From Opeltia flavorubescens (lineage: Eukaryota; Ascomycota; Lecanoromycetes; Teloschistales; Teloschistaceae), in the NCBI GenBank assembly GCA_000442125.1, contig KE546969.1, positions 620,001 to 684,000 of the forward strand: DNA of 64,000 nt, written 5' to 3'. The first letter of the stretch is position 1. Each line of letters starts with the position of its first letter. Shown piece by piece: positions 36,401 to 49,260 of this stretch. The notes beneath the pieces are model-generated. The model worked only from the letters and a program-made list of their open reading frames with translations, did no database searches and had not been told where the DNA came from. The position numbers and the translations under genes are program-made.

Positions 36401-37080
36401 TTTAGTAATTTGTAAATATATTTTAAACTCTTTTACTACTATAAATAATCGATAATAGAATATAATAATTAGGAAAACTATTAACTAACCTTTATTTTAG
36501 AAGTAAAATCTAGTACTATAATAGCGCTAATTTATTTATTTATCCTCTAAAGCCGCTAATAATACTAGTATTTATTTATACGATTATCTAGATATCTAGA
36601 TTCTTTTTAAAATAGTAAGGAAAATAGTTTAAAAGCACGATAGGGTATTCTATTAACTAATAATAGCGTTATATTATTTAGATTTATACCGTTCTCTAGA
36701 AAATAATAAAGGATAATAATATAGTAAATTATTATACTACCCGAAGCTTAATATAATAGTTATTTACTAGATAAAAGCGTAAAAAAGAAATATATAAATT
36801 AATTTAGCTAATAAATCTGGATTATATTAGTATATAGGACCTAAAGTTTATAGTATATAATATATAATAGTTTTAAGTTAAGTTTATTCCTCTACTCCTT
36901 TTATTTTAATTAAAATTTTATATATTGCTCGCCTAGTTATAAGCACTATAAGAAGTTATAATAGGTATTTAAGCGTAGTATATACAGTAATATTTTAAAG
37001 TACTTACGCGAATATAAAAATAATAATTTAAATAATACAATAAATATAAATAAATAGTTATAAACTCTAGGTTTATAATC
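33463..37080. other. Unassigned decayed DNA with coding-like runs
   Basis: This continues the sequence interrupted by Gypsy-1. Most is stop-ridden. The plus strand from about 35.6 to 36.06 kb is the least decayed, with an open run at 35663-35788 and a Lys-rich coding-like run at about 35.83-36.05 kb. From 36.06 to 37.08 kb nothing could be supported apart from slightly higher G+C near 36.93 kb. Confidence 0.4.
35663..35788 (+). pseudogene. 42-codon coding-like open run, unknown protein
   Basis: The run begins A-L-S-D-L-K-K-D-K and includes LLELFKLPKLNFNSRARF. It is followed after a short gap, in another frame, by a Lys/Arg-rich segment containing DIYKRLGIRINKKKN. The amino-acid mix, with Leu, Glu, Pro and Arg, differs from the noise around it. 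It could be the C-terminal part of an unrecognised element protein or of a duplicated host gene. Confidence 0.35.
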
Positions 37081-37277
37081 TATTCAATTTATATAAATAG
37101 AATACTATTAAATTAATTAACTGATAGGCTCTATCTATTTTAAATATAGATAAATCTAGTAGTTAAGGATATTTCTATATCGATTTAATTTAATTAAGTA
37201 AGTAAAATATTATTAAAGTTTTATAAGAATACTTATTTTAATATACTTAATAGTATATTACTTATATACTTTTAATA
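37081..37277 (-). repeat. Copia-A 3' LTR (197 bp), same family as Copia-1
   Basis: The reverse complement aligns with the Copia-1 LTRs over the full 197 bases. Landmarks are AATACT near 37101, the GGCTCTATCTA block at about 37127 and the terminal TATACTTTTAATA at about 37265-37277. It is more RIP-altered than either Copia-1 LTR. Confidence 0.88.
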
Positions 37278-39491
37278 AAATTAAAAATATTATAAGAATT
37301 TCTAGTTTATACTCTAGTTATATAAATATAAATATGCTTCCTATAAAAACTCTAATAATATTATTTTATTTTATTTTAATAAACTACTTTAAATAATTTT
37401 ATTAATAGATTTTTAAATGATTTTTAGAAAGAATTAAAAGTTTTTAAATTAAATTTCTAATAGATTCTTTATATAAAATTTGATAAAAGTTTTAAATAAA
37501 AGTTTTTCTATATTCTAAATATTTTATATTTTTTCAAAATTATATTTATAAATTTTTAAAATATATTAAATGGGATTAAATATTATTTTTAAGCTTTTTT
37601 TTAAAATTAATACTATCTAAAAAATTTTAAAATATATTCAGTCTAGAAATCTTATAAATTATTTATAATTATTATATTAATATATATAAAATAAAAGTTA
37701 ATTATTTTATTATTAATTTTTTTTCAATTATTTAATTTAAATATTTATCTACTTATAATATTTATAAAATCAAATGTTTTTAATTAAAGTAATTACGTTT
37801 AAACTATTATTATAAATAATAATAGTTTTTAATTTAAAGGTTTTTAATTCTAATAATATTTAATTTAAAAAATTTTAAAATTATATAATTTTTTTAATAA
37901 TTTAGGTTTATTTAATTATTTTAATTTTATTAATGAATAAAACTATTATAATTTAATATTTTAAAAATTAATTAAAAGTTTTGCTTTTTATATTAAAAAT
38001 ATTTTAAGAAATTAATTATTATATTAGTTAATTACCCGTATAATTAAAATTTATATAATTTATAAAAGCTTATAAGTTATTTTTATCAATAAAAACCTAA
38101 TAAAAAACTCTTTTAAAATATTAGAAAATTTATTTAATAATATGTTAATAATATTTTAATAAATTTAAACTAAAGTAATAAATTATAAAAATAATATAAA
38201 TAATATTAAAGCGGGTTTTAAATAAAGTATATATAAAAGATTTAATTATAGATTAATATTATTTATAAAATTCGGATAAATAATTTTAATTAAAAAGAGT
38301 AGGTTTTAAATAATAAATAGTTTTTATAAATATAATTATAGATTTATAATATTAATTCTAGAATCTATAGTTTTTAAAAATTTATTTAATATAATTAGTT
38401 TAGCTAAATAAAAAAGGTCGATTTAATTTATAATAGGTAATTTTTATATTTAAATAAAAATTTAATAAATTTATATTTATTATTTAAAATATTTATAATA
38501 AATATTATTTAATTTTTTTATTTTAAAGGTACTAGATATTATTATAAGGATATCGTTTATATAAAAGTTTTAATAATTATATATTTATTAATAAAACTAT
38601 TATAATTAATTAATAAAAAGCTAAAATTAAAAGTTTAAAAAAAATTAATAAAATAAGCGTATTATATTTAAAAGGATTATTTAAAATTATAAAAAACTTT
38701 ATTAAATTTATAAATAAATTAAATAGAGCTTTTTTTAAAATCTATAGGTTATATAATATAAATTTCTTCTTTAATAATATTTTATAAAAAAGTAATAATA
38801 ATATTTCTTTATTTAAAGTTCTACTTTATTATTATAATAATTATAAAAATCGTTTAATAATTTATAGGTTTAATTATTAAAGTAAAAGTTTTATTATAAT
38901 TAATATTTTATTATTATTTAAACCTTTAAATAATCTATTAAATTTTAAAATAAAGGATATTGTTATAAATATCCTTTTTAGTTTTATATATTTAGTTTTT
39001 AGTAAATATTATACCCTATTTTTTAAATAGGGATTATAGAATTAATATCCTATTCTTTTTTAATAAATTAACCTCTATTTATATAGCGGCTATTTATTTT
39101 ATATAGAAATTAAATTTTATAGCTTTCTTATAATTTTAAAGGTCTCTATTATAATTAAAAGCGTAAGTAAGTAATAAAAAGAATAAAGTAATAGAATTTA
39201 ATAAAAGGGTATAGTCGACTTATAATTCTAGGTATTAATATAATATAGTTAAAAGTTTTTAAATATTATAGGTTTAAAATATATAAGAGTATTGAAAAAA
39301 AAGAAATAGATTTAATAAACTATTAAATTAATAATTTTATTAGCTTATTTAAAGAATTTAAGGACTAAAAAAAAATTAAAAAGTTAATAAATTTTTAAAT
39401 CTAATTCTAAATCTAAAAATATCTTTATACAAGATTATTTTATAAATTAAAATATAAAAATAATTTAAGGCGGAATTCTAATTACGATATT

Positions 39492-39683
39492 TTAAAATTT
39501 TTTAAAATTAAGATATTTTAAAAAAAATAACTGCTTTAAATAATTATTTAAGTTATTATAAAGGTATTTTTTATAAAAAGTTATATTTATAAATCTAATA
39601 ATCTTTTTATTAAAGATGGATAGTTTATAAATATAAGGGTTAGTATAGTCTAAAAACTTATATTTAACAGCGTATAAATTCAA
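39492..39683 (-). mobile_element. 63-codon open stretch of Copia-A integrase C-terminal region
   Basis: One of only two ATG-started frames above 60 codons in the window. It contains F-L-D-Y-T-N-P-Y-I-Y-K-L followed by a segment ending I-N-I-T-F. This resembles the block after the Copia integrase core, where a G-Y region is followed by Y-R-x-W/Y-x-P and a R-D-V-x-F region. It lies between the integrase core and the reverse transcriptase of Copia-A on the same strand. It is a surviving open piece of a dead element, not a gene; the ATG is incidental. Confidence 0.7.
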
Positions 39684-40424
39684 ATTTTTAATTTTTATTT
39701 TAGGATTTCTATATATAAAAGCGTTATACCCTAATATATAAATATTTAAAAAGTTTAGCTTACCTAAATTTTTTAAAGCTTATTATAAAGCGTTATACCA
39801 AACTTTAATAATAAAAACTAGAATTTTAAAAATATTATAGCGTTAATAAAGAAAAGCTAATATTTATAAAAAATACCGTTATTAAAAAATAATAGACGGG
39901 CTTTATTTAAAAAGGTTAGATTTAAGCGTTTTAAAGCGCTATTTCTTTATAAATTATAGGGTATAATTAGCTCCTATTAAATATCTATATCCTAAAATTT
40001 TATTTAGAAAAGATAGTTATTATATTTCCTATTATTATTACTATAGAATTTTTTAATTAAAAAATTTTTACGTTTATATTTCTTTTTAAATTTAATAAAT
40101 TTAGAGAAAATTTAAAAAATATTTTTAATTTTTATATAGTAAATTTTAATAAATTCAATATAATCGTTTATCAGTATTAAAATATATAGATTACAATAAT
40201 AAATAATAGATAGTCTATATTCGCTAATAAAATCTATAATATCCGAATAAATTAGGTCTATAATATAGTTTTTAGGCTTTATTAGATTTTAATATAATTT
40301 AATATATTATTTATTTAATATATATATTTTCTAATATTCCTCCTTTATTTTTTTAAAAAGGTTAATACTTATAGTTATTTTATTTACTAATTTTTTAATA
40401 TTTTATATTTCAATATAGCTTATT

Positions 40425-40626
40425 TATTGCGGCTATACTATATAGGCAGAAGGCTAATAAGGTAGATAGGGCTGAATAGCTACCGTAGCTCGAAGGAGGC
40501 CTTTTAAATATATTTACCTAGTTAGATTTAGCGCCTTTTAGCGCCTATATTTGTTTAGTTATAGATTCTATAAATAAATAATTTTTTAATTTTAATATAA
40601 TACTATTACCCTATATTTACTATATA
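40425..40626 (+). repeat. Gypsy-3 5' LTR (202 bp)
   Basis: Reverse complement of the Gypsy-1 LTRs with the same length. The core GAAGGAGGCC at about 40492 is the reverse of the GGCCTCCTTC core of Gypsy-1. Confidence 0.9.
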
Positions 40627-42078
40627 ATAAATAGTAATAATTAAAGGCAACCTATATAAAATATAATACTTTTAACTTCTATATATATATATATTATTAA
40701 CTATTATATAGTATTAAATTCTTTTAATAGGCCTAGCGTTTTTTTACTTATTAAACTACCGCTTCCGTATTAATACTCGGTTAATAGAGTTAATTAAAAT
40801 ATATTTTAATTTCTAGTCCTTCTAATAAAGTTCTAAATACCTTCTACGATAATTTAAAAAATTTATTTAATTTTATTATTATACTAGCTTTTATTATAAC
40901 TATTTTCTATAATAGAAAATTCTAAAAGTATATTAAATAGTTTTATAAAATAGAATCGGGCCTTTATAATAATTCTTAAAATTTATATTAACTATATTTA
41001 TAAAAGAAGTCCAGGCCTATATTATTCCTTAATATAGGAATCTTCTAGTAGCCGGGTAATTTAAGCTAGTATAGCTCCTATCGCTATTTATTTTATAGAC
41101 TAGAATAAATACCTATAGATTTTTATTAAAGTAATAAATAATTTTTATAATAATATTATTATAATTTTAAAAAATTAAAGCTTTTAAATTTATATTTAAA
41201 AGCTAGCTATAAATTTTATTTAAAATAATTTAAGCCTTTACTTTTATTTTTTAGGCTTATTAAAGAATTTATAATAGTTTAATAAATTTATAAATATTAT
41301 TAAATTTATTAATATATTTAAATAATAAAACTAAATTTTTTCTAATATTAAATTTAACCTACTCTATTTAATAAAATCGGAAAATAGTATTTTACTACTA
41401 CTAAATATAATAAAAAATCTATTATAATAATAATAGAGTAGACCTATAAATAATAGTAATCCGATATAATAATAATAAATTCTTCTAGATAAATAACTAT
41501 TTATAAACGCCCGTCTAGTTTAGCTACTAGAATTTTTTATATAAAACTTCTAGAATTAATTAATTACTATATTAATAAACCTAATAATTATATTAACTAT
41601 TACTAAATTATAATAAATAGCTTATAATATTAGTTTATTATAATTAAATAGTAATAAATAGCTTATAAAGTCTATAAAATTATATAATATTTATTATAAT
41701 ATATACGCTTTTATATAGTATATAAAAATTAAATATAAAATAATAAATATATTATTAATATATTATAATCTAAATATTTATTTATAAAGCGAAATAGTTA
41801 TATAATTTATTACTATAATTAGTAAATTTATTAATAAATTACTATAATTAAATAAAGATATTAAAAAATAATATATATTTTTTAAAAATTATTTTAGCGA
41901 GCTACTATCTACTATACTAGTATAACTAAAGTAAATACGCTATACTATTAACGATATATAGGCTTAAAAAGATCTTTTATAATACTTAAATAATATTATT
42001 ATTAAAATAAAAAATATAAAGATAATATCTATTAGAAATACTTAAATAATAATTAGTATTAAATATTTTAACGCCCGG
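40425..42078 (+). mobile_element. Gypsy-3: partial inverted copy of the Gypsy-1 family
   Basis: It begins with a 202-bp LTR in plus orientation (40425-40626). It then matches, as the reverse complement, Gypsy-1 from 33260 down to about 31.8 kb, that is, leader plus gag. Landmarks are the segment near 40.79 kb (matching about 33.09 kb), near 41.7 kb (matching about 32.17 kb) and near 41.9 kb (matching about 31.96 kb). Similarity stops at about 42075, where Copia-B sequence begins. No pol region or second LTR is present. It is a broken fossil. Its right edge may be a rearrangement breakpoint; the left edge abuts Copia-A integrase. Confidence 0.85.
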
Positions 42079-42089
42079 CTATAATAGGT

Positions 42090-44538
42090 CTAATAGCTAG
42101 ATAGAATACTTATAAATATAAATTTTAAATACTAGTTCCAGGGGGTACGGTAGCGAAATAAAGGGTAAGGCAGTAAAAGAAAAGGGTAAAATTAATAGGT
42201 ATTAATAATAGTAAACTCTAGATAGTTTAAATATTTTTAAATAAATACTAGCGCTATTAATATTATAGGTATTTTTCTAAATTTAATACCTACCGGAATA
42301 AAAAGAATTTATTTTTTAGAAAAATTTTAATAAAGTTATTGATAATTTAATTATTTATAGATATATATTAAAAATTTATTTAGCCTTCTACTACCTTTTT
42401 ATATATAAAATATTATTAAATATCGAGATATTTAGTATATATTCAAAATTAGGAATTTTTAACTAGGGCTATAGTATATTAATTATTATAGTTTATAATA
42501 ATTATATAAAATTTTTTTTTATTTTAAATTTATTTTATAAGGGGTTTTACCTAAATCGCTTCTTTAATTATTTATATTTAGCCTTTAGATTTAATTCTAT
42601 AGATAGAAAGTATTATTATTAATTATTATTCCTATAATTAGTTTATAATATAATTTCTAATATTAATTATTCAACTAAAGGTTAATCGCTTTATATTTTT
42701 ATAACTTATCTAATCGGTATTAATATAATTAAAGTGGTTAACTAAATTCCTTTTATAAATAAAGCAATAGTTAGTTATAGTATATAAATAATAGAAAACT
42801 CTTTTAATAATTTATTAATATTTTTTAATTAGATTAAAACTATAATAACTAATTATTAATATTATAATGGCGATATTAAATCTAGTATCTAGTATTATAT
42901 ATATTAATGATTTAATAACGGATTAATATTGATTTTATAAATTAAAAAATATAATATAATCTATAAGTATCGATTTATAAAATAAAGATATATCTATTAA
43001 TATAGTATATAATTTAGTAGATTATATATTAATATTATAAAAACTTTTTTAATATAAGCGGATAATAATAAACGAATTATCTAATTCTAATAGTTATAAA
43101 TAACTTTTATATATAAATAATAGCTATAAATATCGAAATTAACTATTTAGAACTTAATACTTAATTAGTATTTAATAATTTAATTAGTTTTATAATTTGA
43201 ACCGGTATAAAAAAAAATTATATAAGTAGTAATAATAGTATAAAATCTTAAAAAGTAGTTATAAGAAACGCTAGTAACTGCGATTAATAATATAAAGTTT
43301 AGATCTTTAAAAAGTATTATTAATATATTATATTATATTTTAAATAATTAGTTAAAATTATAAAAGGTTTTATTAAATTAATAAATTCTATTATTAAAGT
43401 TTCTCTATCTATCTAGTTTTTTAATAAAAATCGGATTTAATTTATTAATATTACTATAGAAAAAAGCCGTTTTAATATTTATTTATTCGATTAATTATTC
43501 TAGAATAGTTATAATAATATAAAAATCTTTATAAATTATAGGATTAATTATAAAAAAGAAATTTTATTAAAATTAATACCTTTATATTATTTAAAGCTAC
43601 AGACTACCTAATAAATTTTATAGCGTAATATCTTTTTATAAGAAAACTCTTTTTAATATAAAAATCTATTTATTTTTTAAAAATTTATAACTTTAAAGGA
43701 TAATTATCTATATTTAATTTTATACTAATAAATTAAATTCTTGTATTATTTTAAAAATTTAATAATTATAATCTAAATAATTAATCGCTTTTTAATATAA
43801 AGCGGGCTCGTAAATTTTCTAGTTAGATATACTAACCAGGAATATTTATAGATCTAATAGATCTATTAAATATTTTCTAAATTTAAAGTACTTTTTATTT
43901 CTAGCTTTTTAATTAAAGACAGCTAGAATAAAGTTTTATTCTATTTATAATACTATATATCTTATTATTAATCCACCCCGGCTAGTAGTTATAAATATAG
44001 AAATAGATACGGCCGAGTTTTATAAGCTAATAAATAGGATTTATAGAATTTATAAAACTTATAGAACTTATTCTAAAATTAATAAAATTTAGATATTAAA
44101 ATTTAATTTTATATTTTTATCGTTATTTGAATATATAGATATTTTCTATATTTCTAGCCTGTTTATAATAAAAAGCGGTAAATATTCTAAATACGTTATA
44201 AATAATCTAAATAGATCTGGCTAATTATATAAGGAGTTTAAAATAGTATAACCGATTTAAATTATATTTAAAGATTGTTTAATTTTAATACTTTAGTATA
44301 GTATATAATAGATATAATTATTTTTAAAGTTTAAAAGTCGGTAGATTCTTATATAAAGCTGGAATCTCTTCTAGCCTATATTTAGCTTTTAAATTTACGC
44401 CTAATTAAATTAGCCGACTTTTTATAGATAATTGAACTTTAGCGGCGTATTAATATTTATTTTTTAAAAGGGTTTATTTAATCCGGATACTAATAAACGG
44501 TTTTAAAAATAATTAATTATTTTTATAAATTCTAATTA
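42090..44538 (-). mobile_element. Copia-B: minus-strand Ty1/Copia fossil, 3' half
   Basis: On the minus strand the conserved opening block of the Copia polymerase (E-Q-M-D-V-K-T-A-F-L type) is clear at about 43.52-43.45 kb. The catalytic block lies near 43.11 kb and RNase H-like sequence follows to about 42.6 kb. A coherent linker between integrase and polymerase runs at about 44.45-43.6 kb. The left end lies next to the breakpoint of Gypsy-3, and no LTR was found there. Sequence at about 42.11-42.19 kb (GGGGGTACGGTAGCG, then AAGGGTAAGGCAG) is less decayed. The element is split by Gypsy-2 and resumes at 51932. It is broken in many places. Confidence 0.8.
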
Positions 44539-44543
44539 GTATT
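44539..44543 (+). repeat. Gypsy-2 target duplication, left copy
   Basis: GTATT, identical to 51927-51931. Five bases is the usual Ty3/Gypsy duplication. Confidence 0.85.
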
Positions 44544-44756
44544 TATAAGGCCGGAGGCCCAGCGGGTAAAAAGTTCGCAGGAAGAAGGACTATACCTAAT
44601 ATAAGTAGCGCCTATATTTAATAAAAACCCTATAAGTTTTAAGCTACTAATTTTTTAGTAATTAATTCTATTATTATCTAGATAAGCGTCTTTTATATTC
44701 TACTATATAGCTTTATTAACCTAAAGTTCGTAGGCTATTCATCTAGTAATCTTATA
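44544..44756 (+). repeat. Gypsy-2 5' LTR (213 bp)
   Basis: It aligns with 51714-51926 over the full length. The core AGTAGCGCCTATATTTAATA at about 44605 is identical in both. Confidence 0.92.
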
Positions 44757-46600
44757 ATTCTAATTATTCTTTAATTATAAGGAGTTACCTAATAAAATAT
44801 CGAAAGGAATTTAAAAAGGAAAACCTTATATATAGGCTTTAAAATAATTAAAAGCTTTATAAAAGGACCGAATTATAAAGTTTAATAATAACGAGTAAGA
44901 TCCGTTTAAAAACCCGGGTGGAAATAATAAAAATAATCTAGCGAACGAATCTTTATTTAATAAAAAAAATATTAAAATAATAAATAGTTAAATAGATAAA
45001 GCCTCTAGCGAATTAATTCTATTAAAGGAAAAAACTAGAATATATATATTATAAATTTAATTTTATATTTAAAAACTAGAATTAAAGAATAAATTTTAAA
45101 AACTCGTTTATATATTACCGGGTTAAAAGCTAGTATAGACTATTAAAAATAATATAATAATAATTATTACTAATCTTTTTTAAATACTAGAAAGAAAGCT
45201 AATAAGTTAAAAATATTTAACGAATAGCTATATACTAAATATAAGGATTTAGTATAGAAATTTACCGATTATAAAAAATATATTAATACTTTATAAAAGG
45301 ATTTTTTGATAAAAAAAAAATTTATTAAATAACTTTTAGATTTAATAATAAATCTAAAATTTAATAATATAATTATATTAAACTATTAAACGCTAGGAAT
45401 AAACTATTTATCTAGAATAATTTTTCTAAATATTATAAAAATATATTTAATAATCCGGTAATCCGGAATATATAAATAAAAACCTGGTTAGAATTTATAA
45501 AATAATTAGAACTATAGTTAATATCTATATTTTACTATTATTTACAATAATAATATAATAATCTAGATTATTTAATAAATAAATCTATAAAGATTTTTTA
45601 TTTATAAACTAAAATAAATAAAGAAATTAATAATAAAGCGCTATAAAGTTCTAAAAAACTTAAAACCTATTAAACCTATTTAATATAGTATATTATACTA
45701 AAATAATATTTATAAAAGACTAGTACTATATTTAAATTAAAATACTAAATATTTAATAAAAATATCTAATCCTTTAAATAAAATAGTTGGTAGAAAAATT
45801 TATAAAAAAAAAAAAAAAATTTAGATTATAATAAAAATAATAATTAAAATTTAATTAAACGCTTAAAAAAATTTAAAAAAATAATATTTAAAATAAAATA
45901 TTGAATTTATAAAGCTAAAATATATAAATTAAATAATTCTATATACTTTAAATTTATAAAAAAGTAGAAGAAATATAATAAAGGAAAAGGAATATAAAAA
46001 AAAAAAAATTCTAATATATACTATTATTATACTAGAATTACCTATAATTAAATAATAAATACCTATTATAATAGTTTATTTATATATTATTACTTTTATA
46101 AATTTTTAAATAGCTTATTACTTAATTAATTCGAATATAAAATAAAATTTATTTTATAAATATTTATTAAAAATTTTTTTTTATTTAAAAATTAAATAGT
46201 TTTAAAGTAAATTAAAATAGTAAATAGCTACTAGATTTTATTTTATAATTCCTACCTACTAGATATAAATTTAATAGATAATTTTAAAATAAAAAAATAT
46301 TAAAAAAATAATTATTATATAATAAATATATATAAATATAATATAATTTTAAGCTACCTCTAATTAATAAAAGTTAATTTTAATATTCGTTAATAAAATT
46401 AGAAATAGATTTATAAAAGTACTTTTACTATTTATAGAGCGGTATTAAATAAAGTCTATATTTATATTATAAAAAATTTTATTAAATTAGTAATACTAAT
46501 AATAAATAAATAAAATAGTATATATATTATAAATCTTTATTAATTACTATTTAATCTAAAAGTAGAAATAGTTATATTAGGAATAATAAAATACGGTATA
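44757..46600 (+). mobile_element. Gypsy-2 leader, gag and protease zone fossil
   Basis: This lies between the 5' LTR and the polymerase. Coding-like Lys/Glu-rich runs occur at about 44.93-45.8 kb. A stretch at about 46.0-46.1 kb is where a zinc knuckle would be expected, but it is too decayed to be sure. The region is broken. Confidence 0.55.
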
Positions 46601-47850
46601 ATATAAACTAAAAACTTCAAAATTCCGCCGGCTTTATAAAACTTAATAAAATTCTTTTTAAAAAAATTTATTAATAGTTTAAATATATATAATTAAGTAG
46701 AATATTCTATAAATATAAAATTAAATAAATAGTTAAAAATAGGTTTAATCTTTAATATATTATTAAATAAATTAGCGGTAATTTAAAATTACCTCGCTAA
46801 TATATAAACTAATAGCTAGATAAAATATTTAAATAGTCTAGTTAAAAGATTAAAATTATTTATTAAAAAAATAAATAATAGTTTATAATTATATATAAAT
46901 TATAAAAATTTTAATTAAATTATTATTAAAATTAAATATTTTTTACTTTTATTATTAGAAACTTTAAATAGGTTTATATATATAAAGTAATTTATTAAAA
47001 TTAATATTTATAATATTTATTACTATATTTAAATTAAATAAAAAAATAAATAGAAAATTATATTTTAAACTTATTATAAGTAGTTTAAATATTAAATTAT
47101 ATTATTTAATCTTATAAATACTTTTATTATATTTTAGTTAAAAATTAATATAGTATTATAACTCTATTTAAATATATTTTATATAATCTATTTAAATAAT
47201 ATATTAATTTATATTAAAAATAAAAAAAATCTATTAAAAATATATTTATATAGTTAATAAAGCTTTATTAAAATATTATTTATATATAAAGCTATTAAAA
47301 TATATTTTTAATTATATTAAAATTATATTTTTAAATTTTATAATAAGTTAATAAAAAATTTATATAAAATCTTTAAAAATTAAAATTATAAATAAATAGC
47401 TAGTATTAAAAAATATAAAAGATATTCTAATATTTATAAAATTTATAAGATGTTATAAGTAATTTATAAAAGGCTTTTTATAAATAGCTACCCTTTTAAC
47501 CGACCTAATATAATATATAAAAAAAAATAAACTAAACCTAAATTTATTTAATTTAAAAAAATATAAAAAGCTTTTAAAAAATTATAAAAACTTTTTTACT
47601 TTAATTTTTATTTTATAGTATTATAATATAAATACTAAAAATCCTATAAAAACGGATATATTAAAGTATAGAATAGAAAAAAATTTTAGTTAAAAACTAA
47701 AAAAACATTTATATTAATATTTAATAGCCTTTTTTAACTATAAGTTTAAAAATATAAAATTCTATTAAAATATATATAATAAAGAGTTTTATATAATAAT
47801 ACTAGGTTTTAAAAATTAGCGGTATTATATATAAAAAACTAAAAAAATAA
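46600..47850 (+). mobile_element. Gypsy-2 reverse transcriptase and RNase H fossil
   Basis: The catalytic aspartate block with its flanking I-L-I-Y segment is at 47188-47211. The following conserved block, ending in an F-L-G-F-I-I-S-type word, is near 47.33-47.36 kb. The spacing is right for Ty3/Gypsy. The region is broken. Confidence 0.82.
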
Positions 47851-48429
47851 TTTATATAATTACGGATTATAATAACTTTAAATACTTTATAACTATAAAA
47901 GAGCTTATAATAATATAAATATAATAAATAATAAAACTAGCTATATTTAATTTCTATATAAAATACTAAAAAGATTTATTAAATCTAGCTAATATACTAT
48001 TTAAAAGGTCTAATATTATAAAATTTAATAATAATAAAAATAATAGAAATAATTTTCTACTTATTTTATAAAATAAACTTTATAATAAAAATTATTAGTT
48101 TAAATTATAAAATAAAAATAGAATACTTATAAGAATTAAACTTATAATAAATTTAAAAATATAACTAAATAGTATAATTATTATAAATATCCTTATTATT
48201 TATAAAAATAAAAAAAAACTTAAAAAAAATTTTAAATATTTAAATTTTATAAACTTTTAACTTTTAATTTAATAGATTATTAAATTAAAAAAATTTATTT
48301 TAAATATATAATTATTTATAATAAAATAGCTTTTTAAATTTTAATAAAAGGATATATTTATTATAAAAAAGGAATAGCACTAAAGATTTACTACTAATTA
48401 AAAAATACTTTTAAAATCGAAAATTAAAA

Positions 48430-49260
48430 AGGATAAGCTATTTTAAAAAAATCTAGTAATTTATATATCTAATAATCTAGTAATAAAAAAAAAGTTTTTT
48501 TATATAGATTATAATAATCTTAAAGTAGGTTATTTTATATAAAAAAAATAAAGGATTTAATTTATAGAAAATATTATTAATTAGGTATAATTAAAAAAAG
48601 AAAAGATTATTATAAAATATATTCTAATTATTAAAAAGTATAAATTTATTATTATAGGCTTTATAACTAGTTTAAATTAATTTTATTAAAAAATATAAAG
48701 CTATTTTTTATAATAATAATAGACTTTATTATTAATTTACTATTTATAACCGATTTTTATATAAAAAAAAGCTATAATTTAATTTTTATACTAATAGATA
48801 AGTTAACTAAATATATAATTTATATTCCTACTATTAAAAATATTAATATAGAAAAGTTTATAAAGTTATTATAACGCGAATTTATTAAATATTATAAAAT
48901 TATATAAAAAATTATTAATAATTAAAGGTCGCTTTTTATAAATAAATTCTAAAATATATTTTATTACTATTTAAATATTAAAAGGAAATTTAATACTATA
49001 TTTTTTTTTAATTTAATAGTTAAATAAAATATTAAAATTAAACTTTAAAATATTATTTATAAATTTATTATAATTATAAATAGAATAATTAATTAGAATT
49101 ATTATTTTTAATAAAGTTTATTTATAATAATAATATATATATAAATATTAGTAAACTACTAAATAAATTATTTAAAAAAGATATTATTATTTTAGAAATT
49201 AAATTTAAAAATATAGCTTTTATAAAAAAAGCGCCTTTAATAATTAAAAAAGTAAATTAA
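48430..49260 (+). mobile_element. Gypsy-2 integrase fossil
   Basis: The zinc-binding block (H-D-x-x-x-x-G-H type) is at about 48.5-48.54 kb. The core opens with an M-D-F-I-x-x-L-P-type segment at about 48.72 kb and an I-D-R-L-T-K-type segment at about 48.80 kb. The position after RNase H confirms the Gypsy order. The region is broken. Confidence 0.82.

Larger units (their letters stand above)
37081..40424 (-). mobile_element. Copia-A: minus-strand Ty1/Copia fossil, 3' part
   Basis: Its left end is a reverse-complement LTR of the Copia-1 family (37081-37277). Reading right to left on the minus strand come integrase core (about 40.33-40.1 kb), integrase C-terminal region (about 39.69-39.49 kb) and reverse transcriptase (about 38.83-38.5 kb, catalytic block near 38.56 kb). 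A presumed RNase H zone follows (about 38.3-37.4 kb). The right end abuts the LTR of Gypsy-3 at 40425, and no gag or 5' LTR was found beyond it. The distance from the catalytic block to the LTR edge is about 1.5 kb against about 2.2 kb in Copia-1, so it lacks most of the long 3' region seen there. It is broken in many places. Confidence 0.82.
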
